Shown: positions 11,837 to 22,426 of the stretch, in pieces | Numbering within the stretch: position 1 is the first letter of the stretch | Layout: each line of letters opens with the position of its first letter | Source of the DNA: Marilutibacter penaei | GTDB taxonomy: Bacteria > Pseudomonadota > Gammaproteobacteria > Xanthomonadales > Xanthomonadaceae | Reading direction: 5' to 3' | DNA: 64,000 nucleotides | Assembly (NCBI RefSeq): GCF_014145395.1 | Contig: NZ_JACHTE010000005.1 | Coordinates: forward strand, 248,001-312,000 | Made by a program: the position numbers and the translations under genes | The notes under the pieces: model-generated | Databases searched by the model: none | What the model saw: the letters and a program-made list of their open reading frames with translations, nothing else | Told to the model about the DNA's origin: nothing

Positions 11837-13531
11837 GTGCACCACACCTCCCTGATCGTGCTGCTGGTCGGCGCCTTCGTCGTAGCCTTCGCCTTTGGCG
11901 CGCTGGCCCACCGCCTGCGGATGTCGCCGCTGGTCGGCTACCTGCTGGCCGGCGTGGTCGTCGGGCCGTTCACGCCCGGCTTCGTCGCCGACCAGTCGCT
12001 GGCGCCGCAGCTGGCCGAGATCGGCGTGATCCTGCTGATGTTCGGCGTGGGCCTGCACTTTTCGCTGCGCGACCTGATGGAGGTCAAGGCGATCGCCGTC
12101 CCCGGCGCGCTGCTGCGCATCGTGTTCACGATGGCAATCGGCTGGGGGTTCGGGGAAGTCATGGACTGGCCCCGGGGCGCGGGCATCCTGTTCGGGCTCT
12201 CGCTGTCTGTCGCCAGTACCGTCGTGCTGCTGCGCTCGCTGGAGGACCGCCGGCTCATCGAGTCCGAGAAGGGGCGCATCGCCATCGGCTGGGTGATCGT
12301 CGAGGACGTCGCGATGGTGCTGGCGCTGGTGCTGATCCCGGCCTTCGCCGACGTCTTGCGCGGCACCGGCGGGGAGGACTCCCCCTCGGTCGTGTACGTG
12401 TTGACCCGCGTCGCGATCAAGATGGGTGCCTTCCTCGCTTTCATGTTCCTGATCGGGCGACGGGTGATCCCGTGGATCCTCGAGCGCGTGGCCGGCACCG
12501 GCTCGCGCGAGCTGTTCACCCTGTGCGTCCTCGCCATCGCGCTGGGCGTGGCCTATGGCTCGGCGGAGATGTTCGGCGTCTCCTTCGCGCTCGGGGCCTT
12601 CTTCGCCGGCATGCTGCTCAACGAATCGGAGTTCAGCCACAAGGCAGCCAGCGAAACACTGCCCCTGCGTGATGCGTTCGCGGTGCTGTTCTTCGTGTCC
12701 GTCGGCATGCTGTTCGACCCCTGGATCATCTTCGAGCGGCCAGGGCAGGTGCTGGCGACGGTGTTCATCATCATCGTCGTGAAGTCGGTGGCGGTGTATG
12801 CGATCGCGCGGGTGATGGGGAAGTCCAATGCGACCGCGCTGACCATTACCGCGAGCCTCGCGCAGATCGGTGAGTTCTCCTTCATCCTCGCCAGCCTGGG
12901 GCTTGAACTGGACTTGCTCACCGAAGACGGACAGGACCTGATCCTCGCCGGGGCCCTGATCTCGATCGTGCTCAATCCCCTGCTGTTCGGGTGGATGCAC
13001 CGCCGCGAACGCCGCCTGGCGGAGGAGGACGAGCGGCGGGTCACCCCGGAGGTGGAGCCTCCCATTCCGGAAGGACTGTCCGGCCACGTGATCCTGATCG
13101 GCTTCGGCCGCGTCGGCAGCGAACTCGGACGGCTGTTGACGGCCCAGGGGATTTCACTGGTGGTGATCGACCGTGACGAGGACCTCGTGCGCCACTCGAG
13201 GGATGCGGGCCTGCCCTCGATCCGGGGCAACGCGGCCAATGACGTCGTGCTCGAGGAAGCCCACCCCGAACGCGCCAACACCGTGATGCTGGCCATCCCC
13301 AACGTACTGGAGGCGGGCGAGATCATCGCCACCCTGCGCCGCCTGAATCCCTCCCTCACCATCGTTGCCCGTGCGCACAGCGACAATGAGGTCAAACACC
13401 TGCTGGCACATGGCGCCGACGGCGCGGTCATGGCCGAGCGCGAGCTGGCGCACAGTCTGGCGGAAATGGTGATGGCGACGCCGGCCTTCCGGGGCGGCCG
13501 GCACCTGCCGCCCGCCAGCGGCCCGGCCTGA
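11837..13531 (+). CDS. ybaL: YbaL/KefB-type cation:proton antiporter with RCK (TrkA-N) domain
   Basis: A 564-residue inner-membrane protein. Residues about 1-390 are the 12-helix CPA2 transporter domain (LVGYLLAGVVVGPFTPGFV, EIGVILLMFGVGLHFS). After a charged linker, residues about 415-550 form a TrkA-N NAD-binding domain (GHVILIGFGRVGSELGRLL, LVVIDRDEDLV). This layout matches YbaL/RosB/KefB proteins, which exchange K+ or Na+ for protons under nucleotide or thiol control. The GTG start at 11837 is set by GGAGGG a few bases upstream. It is divergent from the ABC-F gene, with 105 bp for both promoters, and convergent with cobS, with only 6 bp between the stops. Confidence 0.88.
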   Translation: MHHTSLIVLLVGAFVVAFAFGALAHRLRMSPLVGYLLAGVVVGPFTPGFVADQSLAPQLAEIGVILLMFGVGLHFSLRDLMEVKAIAVPGALLRIVFTMAIGWGFGEVMDWPRGAGILFGLSLSVASTVVLLRSLEDRRLIESEKGRIAIGWVIVEDVAMVLALVLIPAFADVLRGTGGEDSPSVVYVLTRVAIKMGAFLAFMFLIGRRVIPWILERVAGTGSRELFTLCVLAIALGVAYGSAEMFGVSFALGAFFAGMLLNESEFSHKAASETLPLRDAFAVLFFVSVGMLFDPWIIFERPGQVLATVFIIIVVKSVAVYAIARVMGKSNATALTITASLAQIGEFSFILASLGLELDLLTEDGQDLILAGALISIVLNPLLFGWMHRRERRLAEEDERRVTPEVEPPIPEGLSGHVILIGFGRVGSELGRLLTAQGISLVVIDRDEDLVRHSRDAGLPSIRGNAANDVVLEEAHPERANTVMLAIPNVLEAGEIIATLRRLNPSLTIVARAHSDNEVKHLLAHGADGAVMAERELAHSLAEMVMATPAFRGGRHLPPASGPA

Positions 13532-13537
13532 CCCGGC

Positions 13538-14311
13538 TCAGCCCGCGAGGCAGGCCAGCGCGAGCAGCACGGCGGCCTCCACCGCCTCTGTCTGGGCGCC
13601 GCAGGTATCGCCGGTGATGCCACCCAGGCGCCGGCGACACGCACGCCGCCAAGCCATGGCCACCACGACCGTCGCCAGCAGCGCGACCACGCCCGGCAAC
13701 AGGAGCGGCAGGCGCGGGGGCCAATGCAGCACACCCGGCACGATGCAGGCCGCCAGGGTGGCCACCAGGCTGGCATGGCAGGCGGCCCGCGACGCATCGG
13801 GCAGGCCCTGGCCAATGCCGTTGGCGCGCACGTAGGGCAGGTGCAGCAGCGCCTCGACCAGGCTGGCGCGCGCCAGCATCGGCGCAAGCAGCAGCGCGAG
13901 GACGGCGAGATCCGGGCGGAGCGCCAGCAGGCTTGCCAGCGACGCGAACTTCAGCAGCAGCACCAGCACCAACGCGACCACGCCCGCCGGTCCACTGCGG
14001 GGGTCCTTCATGATCGCCAGCGTGCGTGCGCGGTCGCCCAGACCGCCGACCCACGCATCGGCGCTGTCGGCCAGGCCGTCGAGGTGCAGGCCGCCGGTCA
14101 GCCAGGCCCATGCCGCGACCACGACGGCCGCCGTGAGCAGCGGTGCCTCTGACGGCAACAGCCACGCCAAGCCGGCGAGCACCGCGCCAAGCAAGGCGCC
14201 GACTGCCGGGTACCAGGGCAACGACCGGGCCTGGCCGTCGGCCAAGGCGAACACGGCCGTCGGCACCGGCATCCGCGTCAGGAAGCCCAGCGCGAACAGG
14301 AATCCGCGCAT
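13538..14311 (-). CDS. cobS: Adenosylcobinamide-GDP ribazoletransferase (cobalamin synthase)
   Basis: Joins adenosylcobinamide-GDP to alpha-ribazole or its phosphate, the last assembly step of cobalamin, in the inner membrane. The 257 residues are almost all hydrophobic, with about six membrane segments. The family signature lies in GGLHLDGLADSADAWVGG, and IMKDPRSGPAGV, YVRANGIGQGL and LGGITGDTCGAQTE follow. The open frame runs far upstream, but ATG at 14311 ([17 protein letters not shown]) is the family start and is preceded by GGGGAG. It shares one base with the cobC stop (TGATG), so translation is coupled. It is the last gene of the B12 operon. Confidence 0.93.
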   Translation of the reverse strand: MRGFLFALGFLTRMPVPTAVFALADGQARSLPWYPAVGALLGAVLAGLAWLLPSEAPLLTAAVVVAAWAWLTGGLHLDGLADSADAWVGGLGDRARTLAIMKDPRSGPAGVVALVLVLLLKFASLASLLALRPDLAVLALLLAPMLARASLVEALLHLPYVRANGIGQGLPDASRAACHASLVATLAACIVPGVLHWPPRLPLLLPGVVALLATVVVAMAWRRACRRRLGGITGDTCGAQTEAVEAAVLLALACLAG

Positions 14312-14880
14312 CAGGCCCCGCTCCCCGAGGCACAGGGCCAATCCAGCCGATGGAGCGACGCGTGAGGCACGTTGACCATCGCCATTTGCGACGCTGGCCG
14401 GCCCTCGGCCAGGCAACGCAGCAGTCGGATCGCTCCGCCGTGGGTCACCACCAGCACCGCTTCGCCTGCATGGGCCCGCGCGATGGCATCCAGCGCGGCC
14501 GTCAGGCGGGCGCGAAAGGCCGGCACGGTCTCGCCACCGGGGGGTGGATGCGTTTCCGGGTCGGCCCAGAAACGGCCAAGCGCATCGCCATGGGCAACAG
14601 CCAGGGCTTCCATCGACATCGATTGCCATTCACCGAAGTGGAACTCCATCAGCCGCGGATCGACGTGCAGCGGGACGCCGTCCAGGCCCGCCTTCCAGCG
14701 CGCGAACGCGACGCAACGCGCCAGCGGCGAGCTGACGATGGCATCCCAGCGCCGTCCTGCCACGGCCTCCCGCATCTGCTCCCGGCCCGCGTCGGTCAGC
14801 ACATCGTCCAGTTGCCCGCGGAACCCCGGGCAACCGGTGTCGCCGTGGCGCAACAGGTCGATGGCGACGACGTCGCTCAT
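14311..14880 (-). CDS. cobC: Histidine phosphatase, probable alpha-ribazole phosphatase
   Basis: A 189-residue member of the histidine (phosphoglycerate mutase-like) phosphatase superfamily. The catalytic motif is LLRHGDTG near residue 9, and the second active-site histidine lies in [11 protein letters not shown]. In a cobalamin operon, between cobT and cobS, the expected reaction is removal of phosphate from alpha-ribazole-5'-phosphate. The fold alone does not prove the substrate; the assignment rests on the position. Start and stop overlap cobT (ATGA) and cobS (TGATG). Confidence 0.85.
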   Translation of the reverse strand: MSDVVAIDLLRHGDTGCPGFRGQLDDVLTDAGREQMREAVAGRRWDAIVSSPLARCVAFARWKAGLDGVPLHVDPRLMEFHFGEWQSMSMEALAVAHGDALGRFWADPETHPPPGGETVPAFRARLTAALDAIARAHAGEAVLVVTHGGAIRLLRCLAEGRPASQMAMVNVPHASLHRLDWPCASGSGA

Positions 14881-15926
14881 CCGCTCGACACCCCCGCCTG
14901 CTCGAAGGTCGCCATGCCCGCATGCAAGGCACAGGCCAGCCGCAGCAGGGGCACGGTCGTGGCCGCGCCACTGCCCTCGCCCAGGCGCATGCCCAGGTCC
15001 AGGAGCGGGGACGCCTGCAGCACGTCGAGCAGCACCGCGTGGCCGCGCTCGTGCGAGCGGTGCGAGAACAGCAGCCAGTCGCGCACGCCGGGCTGGAGGT
15101 GTACGGCGGCAAGCGCGGCGGTGGTCGCGATGAAGCCGTCCACCAGGACAGGCAGTCCCGACTGCGCGCCCGCGATGCAGGCACCGGCCAGGGCCGCGAT
15201 CTCGAAGCCCCCGAGGCAGCGCAACTGTTCGAGCGGTGCGTCCGCACCGGCATGGCGCCGCAGCGCGCGGTCGACCACGTCGATCTTGCGCCGGACGCCC
15301 GCGGCATCCAGCCCCGTGCCGGCGCCGGCCAGCGCGGTCGGCGACGCGCCGAGCAGCGCACAGGCGAGCGCCGTGGCCGCCGTGGTGTTGCCGATGCCCA
15401 TCTCGCCGCCGATGAAGAGCTGGGCACCGGCGGCCCGCGCCAGGGCGACGGACTGCGCACCGGCATCAAGCGCAGCCTGCAGCTGGGCGGCGGTCATCGC
15501 GGCATCCGTGCAGAAGTTCGCGGTCGTCGCCGCGATGATCGCGCGACGCACGCCTTCGATGGGCCCGGGGTCGTTGACGGTTCCCAGGTGCACCACGTCC
15601 AGGCGCGCGCCCAGATGCCGTGCGAGCACGCTGATGGCGGCGCCGCCGCTGGCGAAGTTGCGCACCATCTCGCCGGTCACCGCCTGCGGGAAGGCCGACA
15701 CGCCCTCGTCGGCCACCCCGTGGTCCGCGGCGAACACGCTGATCCACGCCGCATCCAATGTCGGCAGCGGCGTGCCCTGCATGCCGGCCAGCGTGATCGC
15801 GGCCTCTTCCAGCCGTCCCAGCGAACCCGGTGGCTTCGTCAGCGTGGCCTGCCGCGCGCGCGCGGCCGCCATCGCGGCGGTGTCGATCGCCGCGCAGGGC
15901 GCATGGATGTCAAGGACGGGGTTCAT
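14877..15926 (-). CDS. cobT: Nicotinate-nucleotide--dimethylbenzimidazole phosphoribosyltransferase
   Basis: Makes alpha-ribazole-5'-phosphate from nicotinate mononucleotide and the lower-ligand base. The 349 residues match the family length. Recognisable stretches are [12 protein letters not shown] near the N-terminus, [17 protein letters not shown], the glycine-rich [15 protein letters not shown] and, near the C-terminus, [13 protein letters not shown], whose Glu corresponds to the catalytic base. It overlaps the next gene, cobC, by four bases (ATGA), and a short 16-bp gap separates it from cobU upstream. Confidence 0.95.
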   Translation of the reverse strand: MNPVLDIHAPCAAIDTAAMAAARARQATLTKPPGSLGRLEEAAITLAGMQGTPLPTLDAAWISVFAADHGVADEGVSAFPQAVTGEMVRNFASGGAAISVLARHLGARLDVVHLGTVNDPGPIEGVRRAIIAATTANFCTDAAMTAAQLQAALDAGAQSVALARAAGAQLFIGGEMGIGNTTAATALACALLGASPTALAGAGTGLDAAGVRRKIDVVDRALRRHAGADAPLEQLRCLGGFEIAALAGACIAGAQSGLPVLVDGFIATTAALAAVHLQPGVRDWLLFSHRSHERGHAVLLDVLQASPLLDLGMRLGEGSGAATTVPLLRLACALHAGMATFEQAGVSSG

Positions 15927-15942
15927 CCGTTCTCCCTCGGTT

Positions 15943-16464
15943 TCAGTCGATTCGGCCCTTCAGGACCAGTGGCAATCCGGCGGCGACGAACACGACGCGA
16001 TCGCAGTGCTGCGCCAGCGCCTGGTGCAGGCGTCCGGCCTCGTCCACGAAACGGCGGGTCAGCGCCCCCATCGGCACGATGCCCAGGCCGACCTCGTTGC
16101 TGACGAACAGCACCTGCCCGGGCAGGCCCGGCAGCAGGGCGAGCAGTGCCTCACGTTCCCGTTCGAAGCGGCCGGTATCGGCATCGCCCAGCAGGTTGCC
16201 CAGCCACAGTGTCAGACAGTCGACCAGCAGGCAGCGGTCGGCGGCGGCATGCGCGCGTAGCGTCGCGGCCAGCGCAAGCGGTTCTTCGACGCAGTCCCAT
16301 CCCGGAGGACGACGCGCGCGGTGGTGGGCGATGCGCTCGGCCATCTCGCCGTCACCGGCCTGCCCCGTCGCCACGTAGGTCACCGCACGCCCCGACGCCT
16401 GCGCGAGCCGTTCCGCCAGCGCGCTTTTGCCCGAGCGCGCGCCGCCCAGGATCAGGCTGTGCAT
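15943..16464 (-). CDS. cobU: Bifunctional adenosylcobinamide kinase / cobinamide-phosphate guanylyltransferase
   Basis: Phosphorylates adenosylcobinamide and then adds GMP, activating it for nucleotide-loop assembly. The protein has 173 residues. The P-loop [12 protein letters not shown] starts at residue 7, and the GTP/guanylylation region includes [15 protein letters not shown] with the conserved His. [13 protein letters not shown] and [15 protein letters not shown] are family hallmarks. The frame is open upstream, but ATG at 16464 puts the P-loop at the normal distance and lies inside the 3' end of cobQ (13-base overlap), which implies coupled translation. Confidence 0.94.
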   Translation of the reverse strand: MHSLILGGARSGKSALAERLAQASGRAVTYVATGQAGDGEMAERIAHHRARRPPGWDCVEEPLALAATLRAHAAADRCLLVDCLTLWLGNLLGDADTGRFEREREALLALLPGLPGQVLFVSNEVGLGIVPMGALTRRFVDEAGRLHQALAQHCDRVVFVAAGLPLVLKGRID

Positions 16465-17921
16465 GGCAGCTCCAGCAGGGTCGACAGGAACCGGGTGTCG
16501 AGATGCGCCTCGACCGCATCCGCCAGGCGCTCGATCGCCTCCTCGCGCAACCCGGCCATGTCCAGGGCCTGGGCATCCCGCACGCCCGCCCATGCAAGCA
16601 GTGCGGCCAGGGCTTCGGGGGCATCGAACACACCGTGCAGGTAGGTGCCGAGCACCTGGCCGTCCGCGGACAGGGCGCCATCGACGCGGCCGTCGTCCAG
16701 CTCGGCGACCGGACGATCGAACGCGGGACCGTGGCTGGTGCCGCAGTGGATCTCGTAGCCACGCACCGCGGCACCGCCCAGGCACAGCCGGCCTGCCGTC
16801 GTGCGCAGTTGCTTGTCAGGCATAAGCGTCGTCTCGAAATCGAGCAGGCCCAGCCCTTCGCTGGACCCGGCGGGTCCTTCGATGCCCTCCGGGTCGTGCA
16901 CCGCATGCCCGAGCATCTGCAGGCCCCCGCAGATGCCGATGAGCTTGCCGCCGTAACGCAGGTGCCGCGCAATCGCCTCATCCCACCCCTGCGATCGAAG
17001 CCATGCCAGGTCGGCGCGCGTGGCCTTGCTGCCCGGCAGGACGACCAGGTCGCAGGGCGGCGGCGTCTCGCCGGGTCCCACGTAGCGCAGGTCCACGTGC
17101 GGATGCGCGCGCAGCGGGTCGAAATCGGTGTGGTTGCTGATCCGCGGCAGCACCGGCACCACCACCCGCAGGCGCACGCCGTCCTTCGCCACCGTGTCCC
17201 GCGGCAACGCGTCTTCGGCCTCGAGGTGGAGGCCGTGGAGATAGGGCAGCACGCCGATTACCGGCTTGCCGGTCTCCTGCTCCAGCCAGTCCAGGCCGGG
17301 CTGCAGCAGGGCGATATCGCCCCGGAACCGGTTGATGACGAAACCCGCGACCCGCACCCGCTCGCTCTCCGACAGCAGTGCGAGCGTCCCGACCAGGTGG
17401 GCGAACACGCCGCCACGGTCGATGTCGGCGACCAGCAGCACCGGACAGTCGACGGCCTCGGCGTAACCCATGTTGGCGATGTCATTGGCGCGCAGGTTGA
17501 TCTCGGCGGGAGACCCTGCCCCTTCCACCACGACCGCGTCGTAGGCGTCCACAAGCCGGCGGTGCGAGGCCATCACCGCGTCGAAGGCGACGCGCTTGTA
17601 GTCGTGGTAGCCGACCGCGTCCATCTGGCCGACGGCGCGCCCGTGCAGGATGACCTGCGCGCCCTTGTCGCTGCTCGGCTTCAGCAGGACCGGATTGAAG
17701 TCGGTATGCGGCGCGAGCCCGCAGGCCTGTGCCTGCACCGCCTGCGCGCGGCCGATCTCGCCGCCATCAACGGTGACCGCCGCATTGAGCGCCATGTTCT
17801 GCGGCTTGAAGGGCGCGACGCGGACATCGCGACGCCGCAGCCAGCGGCACAGCGCCGCCACCAGCGTGCTCTTGCCGGCATCGGACGTGCAGCCCTGCAC
17901 CATCAGCACGCGTGCAGTCAT
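16452..17921 (-). CDS. cobQ: Cobyric acid synthase (glutamine-hydrolysing)
   Basis: Amidates the b, d, e and g side chains of adenosyl-cobyrinic acid a,c-diamide. The 489 residues match the family. The N-terminal dethiobiotin-synthase-like ATP domain has the P-loop [18 protein letters not shown] and [13 protein letters not shown]. The C-terminal class I glutamine amidotransferase has the catalytic cysteine in [12 protein letters not shown] and a histidine in GTYLHGVFD. It overlaps cobD upstream by four bases and cobU downstream by 13. Confidence 0.95.
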   Translation of the reverse strand: MTARVLMVQGCTSDAGKSTLVAALCRWLRRRDVRVAPFKPQNMALNAAVTVDGGEIGRAQAVQAQACGLAPHTDFNPVLLKPSSDKGAQVILHGRAVGQMDAVGYHDYKRVAFDAVMASHRRLVDAYDAVVVEGAGSPAEINLRANDIANMGYAEAVDCPVLLVADIDRGGVFAHLVGTLALLSESERVRVAGFVINRFRGDIALLQPGLDWLEQETGKPVIGVLPYLHGLHLEAEDALPRDTVAKDGVRLRVVVPVLPRISNHTDFDPLRAHPHVDLRYVGPGETPPPCDLVVLPGSKATRADLAWLRSQGWDEAIARHLRYGGKLIGICGGLQMLGHAVHDPEGIEGPAGSSEGLGLLDFETTLMPDKQLRTTAGRLCLGGAAVRGYEIHCGTSHGPAFDRPVAELDDGRVDGALSADGQVLGTYLHGVFDAPEALAALLAWAGVRDAQALDMAGLREEAIERLADAVEAHLDTRFLSTLLELPCTA

Positions 17922-18925
17922 GGGGCGACCTCGCGCATCGCGGCAGCGAGTGCCATGTCGAGGCGTTCGAAGCCGGCCTCATCGGAGGGAAGGCCGAACC
18001 TCAGGCTGGCGACGCCCGCTTCCGCCTCGCCGAACACGCGGGTCAGCACGCCACGGCGCGCGAGGGCCGCGTGCAGGCGCTCGGCACGCGGATCGCGACG
18101 CCACTGGAAGAACCCGGTGCCACCGCCATCCGAGAGGCCCCGCGCATCCAGCAATGATGCGAGCCGGCTGCTGCCGGCGGCCAACCATGCACGTGCCCGC
18201 GCCTGCCAGTCGCGGTCGGCCAGCGCGAGCCGCAGCACGTGGCGCGTCGGCCCGGTCAAGGTCCATGGCCCAAGGCGTTCGCGGAGTCCATCGAGCAGCG
18301 CCGGCGCGGCGCAGGCGAACCCGGCGCGTGCCCCGGCCAGGCCGAAGAACTTGCCCGCCGAGCGCAGGACCACCAGGCCTTCGCGTGCGCTGTCCGCGCA
18401 CAGGCTGTCGCTGGGCGTGGCGTCCATGAAGGCCTCGTCGACCACCAGCCAGCCCCCGCGTGCCGCCAGCCCGGCGTGCAGGCGCAGCAGGGCATCGCGG
18501 TCGAAGCGGCCGCCGCCCGGATTGTTCGGATGGATCAGGACGACCACGTCGAAGCGCCCCGCTTCATCCAACAGCCGCGCGCCCGCGAGGCGCTCGACGG
18601 CATGGCCGGCCTGCTGCCACGCATGCGCGTGTTCGGCATAGCCCGGCAGGATCACACCGACCCGCGACCGTTCGCGCAGCCCCGGCAGGGCCTGGATCGC
18701 GGCCTGCGACCCGGCGACCGGCAGCAGGTGGGGCGCGCCGTAGTAGGCGCGAGCCGCATCGGCGAGTCCGTCGTCGTCTTCGGGCAGGCGCTGCCAGGCG
18801 GATGCTGGCAACGCCGGGACGGGCCAGGCGAACGGGCTGATCCCGGTCGACAGGTCCAGCCAGTCCCCGGCCGGGATGCCGTGCTCGCGCGACGCGCGCA
18901 ACAGCCGTCCGCCGTGCTCAAGCAT
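17918..18925 (-). CDS. cobD: Threonine-phosphate decarboxylase (PLP-dependent, CobD/CobC type)
   Basis: A 335-residue class I/II aminotransferase-fold enzyme. It begins [12 protein letters not shown] and continues [15 protein letters not shown], the typical start of this family. The cofactor region has [16 protein letters not shown] and VVDEAFMD, with the PLP lysine in [15 protein letters not shown]. It should decarboxylate threonine phosphate to (R)-1-aminopropan-2-ol phosphate, the linker of the nucleotide loop. I use the Salmonella name cobD; Pseudomonas literature calls it cobC. It lies directly after cbiB (3-bp gap), which uses its product. Confidence 0.9.
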   Translation of the reverse strand: MLEHGGRLLRASREHGIPAGDWLDLSTGISPFAWPVPALPASAWQRLPEDDDGLADAARAYYGAPHLLPVAGSQAAIQALPGLRERSRVGVILPGYAEHAHAWQQAGHAVERLAGARLLDEAGRFDVVVLIHPNNPGGGRFDRDALLRLHAGLAARGGWLVVDEAFMDATPSDSLCADSAREGLVVLRSAGKFFGLAGARAGFACAAPALLDGLRERLGPWTLTGPTRHVLRLALADRDWQARARAWLAAGSSRLASLLDARGLSDGGGTGFFQWRRDPRAERLHAALARRGVLTRVFGEAEAGVASLRFGLPSDEAGFERLDMALAAAMREVAP

Positions 18926-18928
18926 GCG

Positions 18929-19867
18929 TCACGCCCTCCCCAGCAGGAGGGCACAGGCGGCCGCCAGCCCCGCTACCGACAGCCACAGAACCGTCGCTCG
19001 CCTGACCAGGCGCAGCGCGCCCGTGATGGCCGCGGCGTCCGGCGCGCGCCCCTCGCCGAGGCACGGCCGTTCCACCCACGCGCCGTGGTAGGGCGCGGGC
19101 CCGCCCAGGCGCACCTGCAGGGCACCGGCACCGGCCGCCATCACCGGGCCCGCGTTCGGGCTCTTCCAGGCCGGCGCCTGCATCCGCCAGCAGCGCACGG
19201 CTGTGCGGGTCCGGCCCACCAGCGCATACGCCAGCGCGGTCAGCCGCGCGGGGACCCAGTTCAGCACATCGTCGATGCGCGCCGCCGCCCAGCCGAAGCG
19301 CAGGTAGCGCGGCGTGCGGTAACCCCACATCGCGTCGAGCGTGTTCGCCAGGCGGTACAGCACCGCACCCGGCGCACCGAGCAGGAAGAACCAGAACAGC
19401 GCGCCGAACACCGCGTCATTGCCGTTCTCCAGCACCGACTCGGTCGCGGCGCCAGCGACCTGCGACGCATCGAGCGCGGCGGCATCGCGGCTGACCATGC
19501 GCCCGACGGCAACGCGTGCGGTATCGAGGTCATCTGCCTCGAGTGCAAGGGCCACGGGCCGTGCGTGCTCGCCCAGGCTTCGCAGGCCGAGCGCCAGGTA
19601 GAGGACCACGACCTCCACGGCCGCCAGCACCCAAGAGGACAGCCACCCCGCGACGACGGTCAACAGCGTCACCGCCGTGAACGCAGGCAGCACCGCGAGC
19701 AGCCAGGCCACCACGCCACGCCTGCGAGTGTCGGCATGCAGGGCACGTTCCGCGTGCCGCGTCCATCGTCCGAACGCGACCAGCGGGTGACCCCGCTTGG
19801 GCTCGCCCAACAACGCATCCGCCACCACCGCGGTGCATGCCACGGCCACTGGCCACCAGGCGCTCAT
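18929..19867 (-). CDS. cbiB: Adenosylcobinamide-phosphate synthase
   Basis: Attaches aminopropanol phosphate to adenosylcobyric acid, forming cobinamide phosphate at the membrane. The 312 residues contain several hydrophobic segments. Family motifs are [19 protein letters not shown] near the N-terminus, [38 protein letters not shown] and [18 protein letters not shown]. It is the Salmonella CbiB equivalent, called CobD in Pseudomonas. It sits 10 bp after cobB and 3 bp before cobD. Confidence 0.94.
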   Translation of the reverse strand: MSAWWPVAVACTAVVADALLGEPKRGHPLVAFGRWTRHAERALHADTRRRGVVAWLLAVLPAFTAVTLLTVVAGWLSSWVLAAVEVVVLYLALGLRSLGEHARPVALALEADDLDTARVAVGRMVSRDAAALDASQVAGAATESVLENGNDAVFGALFWFFLLGAPGAVLYRLANTLDAMWGYRTPRYLRFGWAAARIDDVLNWVPARLTALAYALVGRTRTAVRCWRMQAPAWKSPNAGPVMAAGAGALQVRLGGPAPYHGAWVERPCLGEGRAPDAAAITGALRLVRRATVLWLSVAGLAAACALLLGRA

Positions 19868-19877
19868 GGCCGGAGGC

Positions 19878-21176
19878 TCATGGCAGGAACAGCGCTACAG
19901 CCGCATCCGGGTTGGACGCGAAGTAAAAGTGGACGAACGATGCCGTCAGGCCACCGTCCCGATAGACGGCTTCCGCCGTCGGGCCGCGGTTCGGATTCGT
20001 CGCGGCCAGGGTCGAAGGCGCATCGATCGTCGCGCGCGCGTAATGGAAGCTGTGACCCCGCAGTTGCCCCGCCGGAAAGCGCACCGCCTGCATGCCAAGC
20101 GCGGCGAAGCGCTTTTGCATCTCCGCTTCACCCTTGAGTAGACCCGCCATCGGCGCGCGGTTGCCCTCGCGGTCGGTCAGGCCATCGAGCAGCGCCAGCA
20201 GCCCCCCGCACTCCGCGAGGATCGGCCGACCCGCGGCGTGATGCGTCTGCAGCGCCGAATGCAGTCGACGATTTGCCGACAGCGCCTGCAGGTGCAGCTC
20301 GGGATACCCGCCCGGCAGCCACACCGCATCGCAATCGGGCAGCGACTCGCCGGCCACCGGCGAGAAGAAGCACAACGCGACGCCGGCTGCCTGCAACAGC
20401 TCGAGATTCGCCGGGTACAGGAAACAGAACGCCGCATCGCGTGCGATCGCGATGCGCCGCCCCTCGAGCGTGCGCGGCACCGGCAGGCGATCGGCGGGCT
20501 CGAATCGCACCGGCGGCGGCAGCGCGGTGGCGGCATGCGTCGCCCAGGCATCGGCCAGCGCGTCCAGGCGCGCGTCGAGGTCGCCCAGCTCGGCCGCGGC
20601 GACCAGTCCCAGGTGCCGCTCGGGCAGGGCAAGTGGAGGATCGCGTGGCAGTGCCCCCAGCCAGGCCAGCCCGTCGCGCAGGCTGTCGCGCAGCAGGGTC
20701 GCGTGGTGGGCGCTGCCGATACGGTTCGCCGCCACGCCATGCACCTGCAGCCCAGGACGGTAGGCCGCGAGCCCGGTCGCCAGTGCGCCGAAGGTCTGCG
20801 CCATCGCCGAGCCGTCGATCACCGCCAGCACAGGCAGGCCCAGCGCCGTCGCGAGGTCGGCGCTCGACGGGTCGCCATCGAACAGGCCCATCACGCCCTC
20901 GACCAGGATCAGGTCGGCCTCGCCGGCGGCCTCGTACAGGCGCGCGCGCACGTCGGCCTCGCCGCACATCCACAGGTCGAGCTGCTGGACCGGTGCGCCG
21001 CAGGCACGCTCGAGGACCATCGGGTCGAGGAAATCCGGGCCCGTCTTGAACACCCGGACGCGCCGCCCCTGCCGCGAATGCCAGCGGGCCAGCGCGGCGG
21101 TGACGCTGGTCTTGCCCTGCCCCGACGCCGGTGCGGACACCAGCAGCGCGGGACAGTCGCGGCTGTCGCTGCTCAC
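19878..21176 (-). CDS. cobB: Cobyrinic acid a,c-diamide synthase
   Basis: Uses ATP and glutamine to amidate the a and c side chains of cobyrinic or hydrogenobyrinic acid. The 432 residues include an N-terminal P-loop domain ([32 protein letters not shown]) and a C-terminal glutamine amidotransferase with its cysteine in [15 protein letters not shown] and histidine in RGHSFHYA. The frame is open upstream through cobO. The start is the GTG at 21176 (V/M-SSDSRD), which overlaps the cobO stop as GTGA. Having this early amidase without corrin-ring genes nearby suggests salvage of incomplete corrinoids or a second locus. Confidence 0.93.
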   Translation of the reverse strand: MSSDSRDCPALLVSAPASGQGKTSVTAALARWHSRQGRRVRVFKTGPDFLDPMVLERACGAPVQQLDLWMCGEADVRARLYEAAGEADLILVEGVMGLFDGDPSSADLATALGLPVLAVIDGSAMAQTFGALATGLAAYRPGLQVHGVAANRIGSAHHATLLRDSLRDGLAWLGALPRDPPLALPERHLGLVAAAELGDLDARLDALADAWATHAATALPPPVRFEPADRLPVPRTLEGRRIAIARDAAFCFLYPANLELLQAAGVALCFFSPVAGESLPDCDAVWLPGGYPELHLQALSANRRLHSALQTHHAAGRPILAECGGLLALLDGLTDREGNRAPMAGLLKGEAEMQKRFAALGMQAVRFPAGQLRGHSFHYARATIDAPSTLAATNPNRGPTAEAVYRDGGLTASFVHFYFASNPDAAVALFLP

Positions 21177-21811
21177 AGCTCGATGCCGTGCTGGGCCTTG
21201 ATGCCGGCCTTGAACGCATGCTTGACCAGGCGCATCTCGGTCACCGTGTCTGCCACTTCGACCAGCGCATCCGGCGCGCCACGGCCCGTGATGCACACAT
21301 GCTGGCGTTCCGGTCGTGCCGCGAGCGCCGCGAGCACGCGGTCCAGCGGCACGTAGTCCTTGTTGAGCGCAATGTTCAACTCGTCCAACAGCACGTAGTC
21401 GAACGCCGGGTCGGACAGCATCCGCTCGGCGACGGCCCACGCGGCCATCGCCGCGGCGATGTCGCGTTGGCGGTCCTGGGTCTCCCAGGTGAAGCCCTCG
21501 CCCATCACGTGGTACTCCAGCCGGTCGGCGAAGGCCTCGCCCATCTGCCGGAAGAAGCGGTCCTCGCCGGTCGAGAAGCTGCCCTTGATGAACTGCACCA
21601 CGCCGCAGTTGAAGCCATGCCCCAGCGAGCGCGCGAGCATGCCGAAGCCGGAACTGCTCTTGCCCTTGCCGTTGCCGGTGTTCACCACCAGCACGCCACA
21701 GTCGATCGTGGCGCGGGCGATGCGGCGGTCGACGAGCGCCTTCTTGCGCTGCGCACGCTCCCGGTAATGCTCGTCCTCGGTCCGCCCCAGGCGGTCCGAG
21801 CCGCGGCTCAC
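21173..21811 (-). CDS. cobO: Cob(I)yrinic acid a,c-diamide adenosyltransferase (CobO/BtuR type)
   Basis: Transfers the 5'-deoxyadenosyl group from ATP to reduced cobalt. The 212-residue protein has the P-loop VVNTGNGKGKSSSGFG, then FIKGSFSTGEDRFF, LLDELNIALNKDYV and the C-terminal [17 protein letters not shown], all typical of CobO. The start is GTG at 21811 (V/M-SRGSDRLGRTEDEHY), which overlaps the stop of the membrane gene upstream (GTGA); the longer open frame would read into that gene. It overlaps cobB by four bases. Confidence 0.94.
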   Translation of the reverse strand: MSRGSDRLGRTEDEHYRERAQRKKALVDRRIARATIDCGVLVVNTGNGKGKSSSGFGMLARSLGHGFNCGVVQFIKGSFSTGEDRFFRQMGEAFADRLEYHVMGEGFTWETQDRQRDIAAAMAAWAVAERMLSDPAFDYVLLDELNIALNKDYVPLDRVLAALAARPERQHVCITGRGAPDALVEVADTVTEMRLVKHAFKAGIKAQHGIEL

Positions 21812-22416
21812 GACCGGGCCTCGCCCAACTGGCCCCGGAGCCGCCCGACGATGCCGCGCCACACCGCACGCAGGATGAAGACCGCCCCGACGTAGCCGGC
21901 GAGCGTGCCGATCGCACGCGGGTAATAGCGCGGGATCCGTTCGACGAAACCCGCCAGCGTCGGATCGGTGTAACGGCCGGAGAAGAACCAGTAACCGCCC
22001 TTGGACAGCAGGTAGGCCAGGCTGCCGGCCGCCAGCAGGGTCAGCACCAGTCGCGGCACCGTGCGCCAATGGTCGATGTGCAGCCGGCGGTAGTAGTGGC
22101 CACCCAGCCACAGCGATGCATAGGCGAACGCCAGCGCCCAGTAGGCCGGTGACAGGCACCAGTCGGTGATCGTGCCCATGGCGAAGCTGCCAAGGTCAAG
22201 CGCCGTCGCGAGCACGAAGAACGCCGGCAGCGCCCACATCGGCCGCAGCAGTGCCCCGGCGAGGAAGAACACCGCCCAGGACGCACTCGGCAGGGCATCG
22301 ACGCTGGCGAAATGCTGGCCACGGGTGGCGATCATCAGCGCGGCCAGGCCCAACCCCACCGCCCACTGGTCGCGGACGGATGCCAGGGGCAAGGTGCTTT
22401 CACGGACGGTATTCAT
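21808..22416 (-). CDS. btuM: BtuM-like integral membrane protein, probable cobalamin or cobinamide transporter (second of a tandem pair)
   Basis: A 202-residue protein with about six membrane segments. It is a clear paralogue of the gene at 22427-23008. Shared positions include ATRxxHF in helix 1, LPxAS followed by an [F/L]xxG segment, DWCLSPAY (C87) against DFCVTPAY, and SGRYTDP against GGRYADP. The single Cys before [ST]PAY matches the invariant cobalt-coordinating cysteine reported for BtuM, a solitary ECF S-component-like B12 transporter of Gram-negative bacteria. The riboswitch and btuB upstream support this. ATG at 22416 is set by GAGGAG; an upstream ATG at 22461 lies inside the previous gene. 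It overlaps cobO by four bases. Alternatives are a cobalt transporter or a subunit with its paralogue. Confidence 0.68.
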   Translation of the reverse strand: MNTVRESTLPLASVRDQWAVGLGLAALMIATRGQHFASVDALPSASWAVFFLAGALLRPMWALPAFFVLATALDLGSFAMGTITDWCLSPAYWALAFAYASLWLGGHYYRRLHIDHWRTVPRLVLTLLAAGSLAYLLSKGGYWFFSGRYTDPTLAGFVERIPRYYPRAIGTLAGYVGAVFILRAVWRGIVGRLRGQLGEARS

Positions 22417-22426
22417 GTCGATCTCC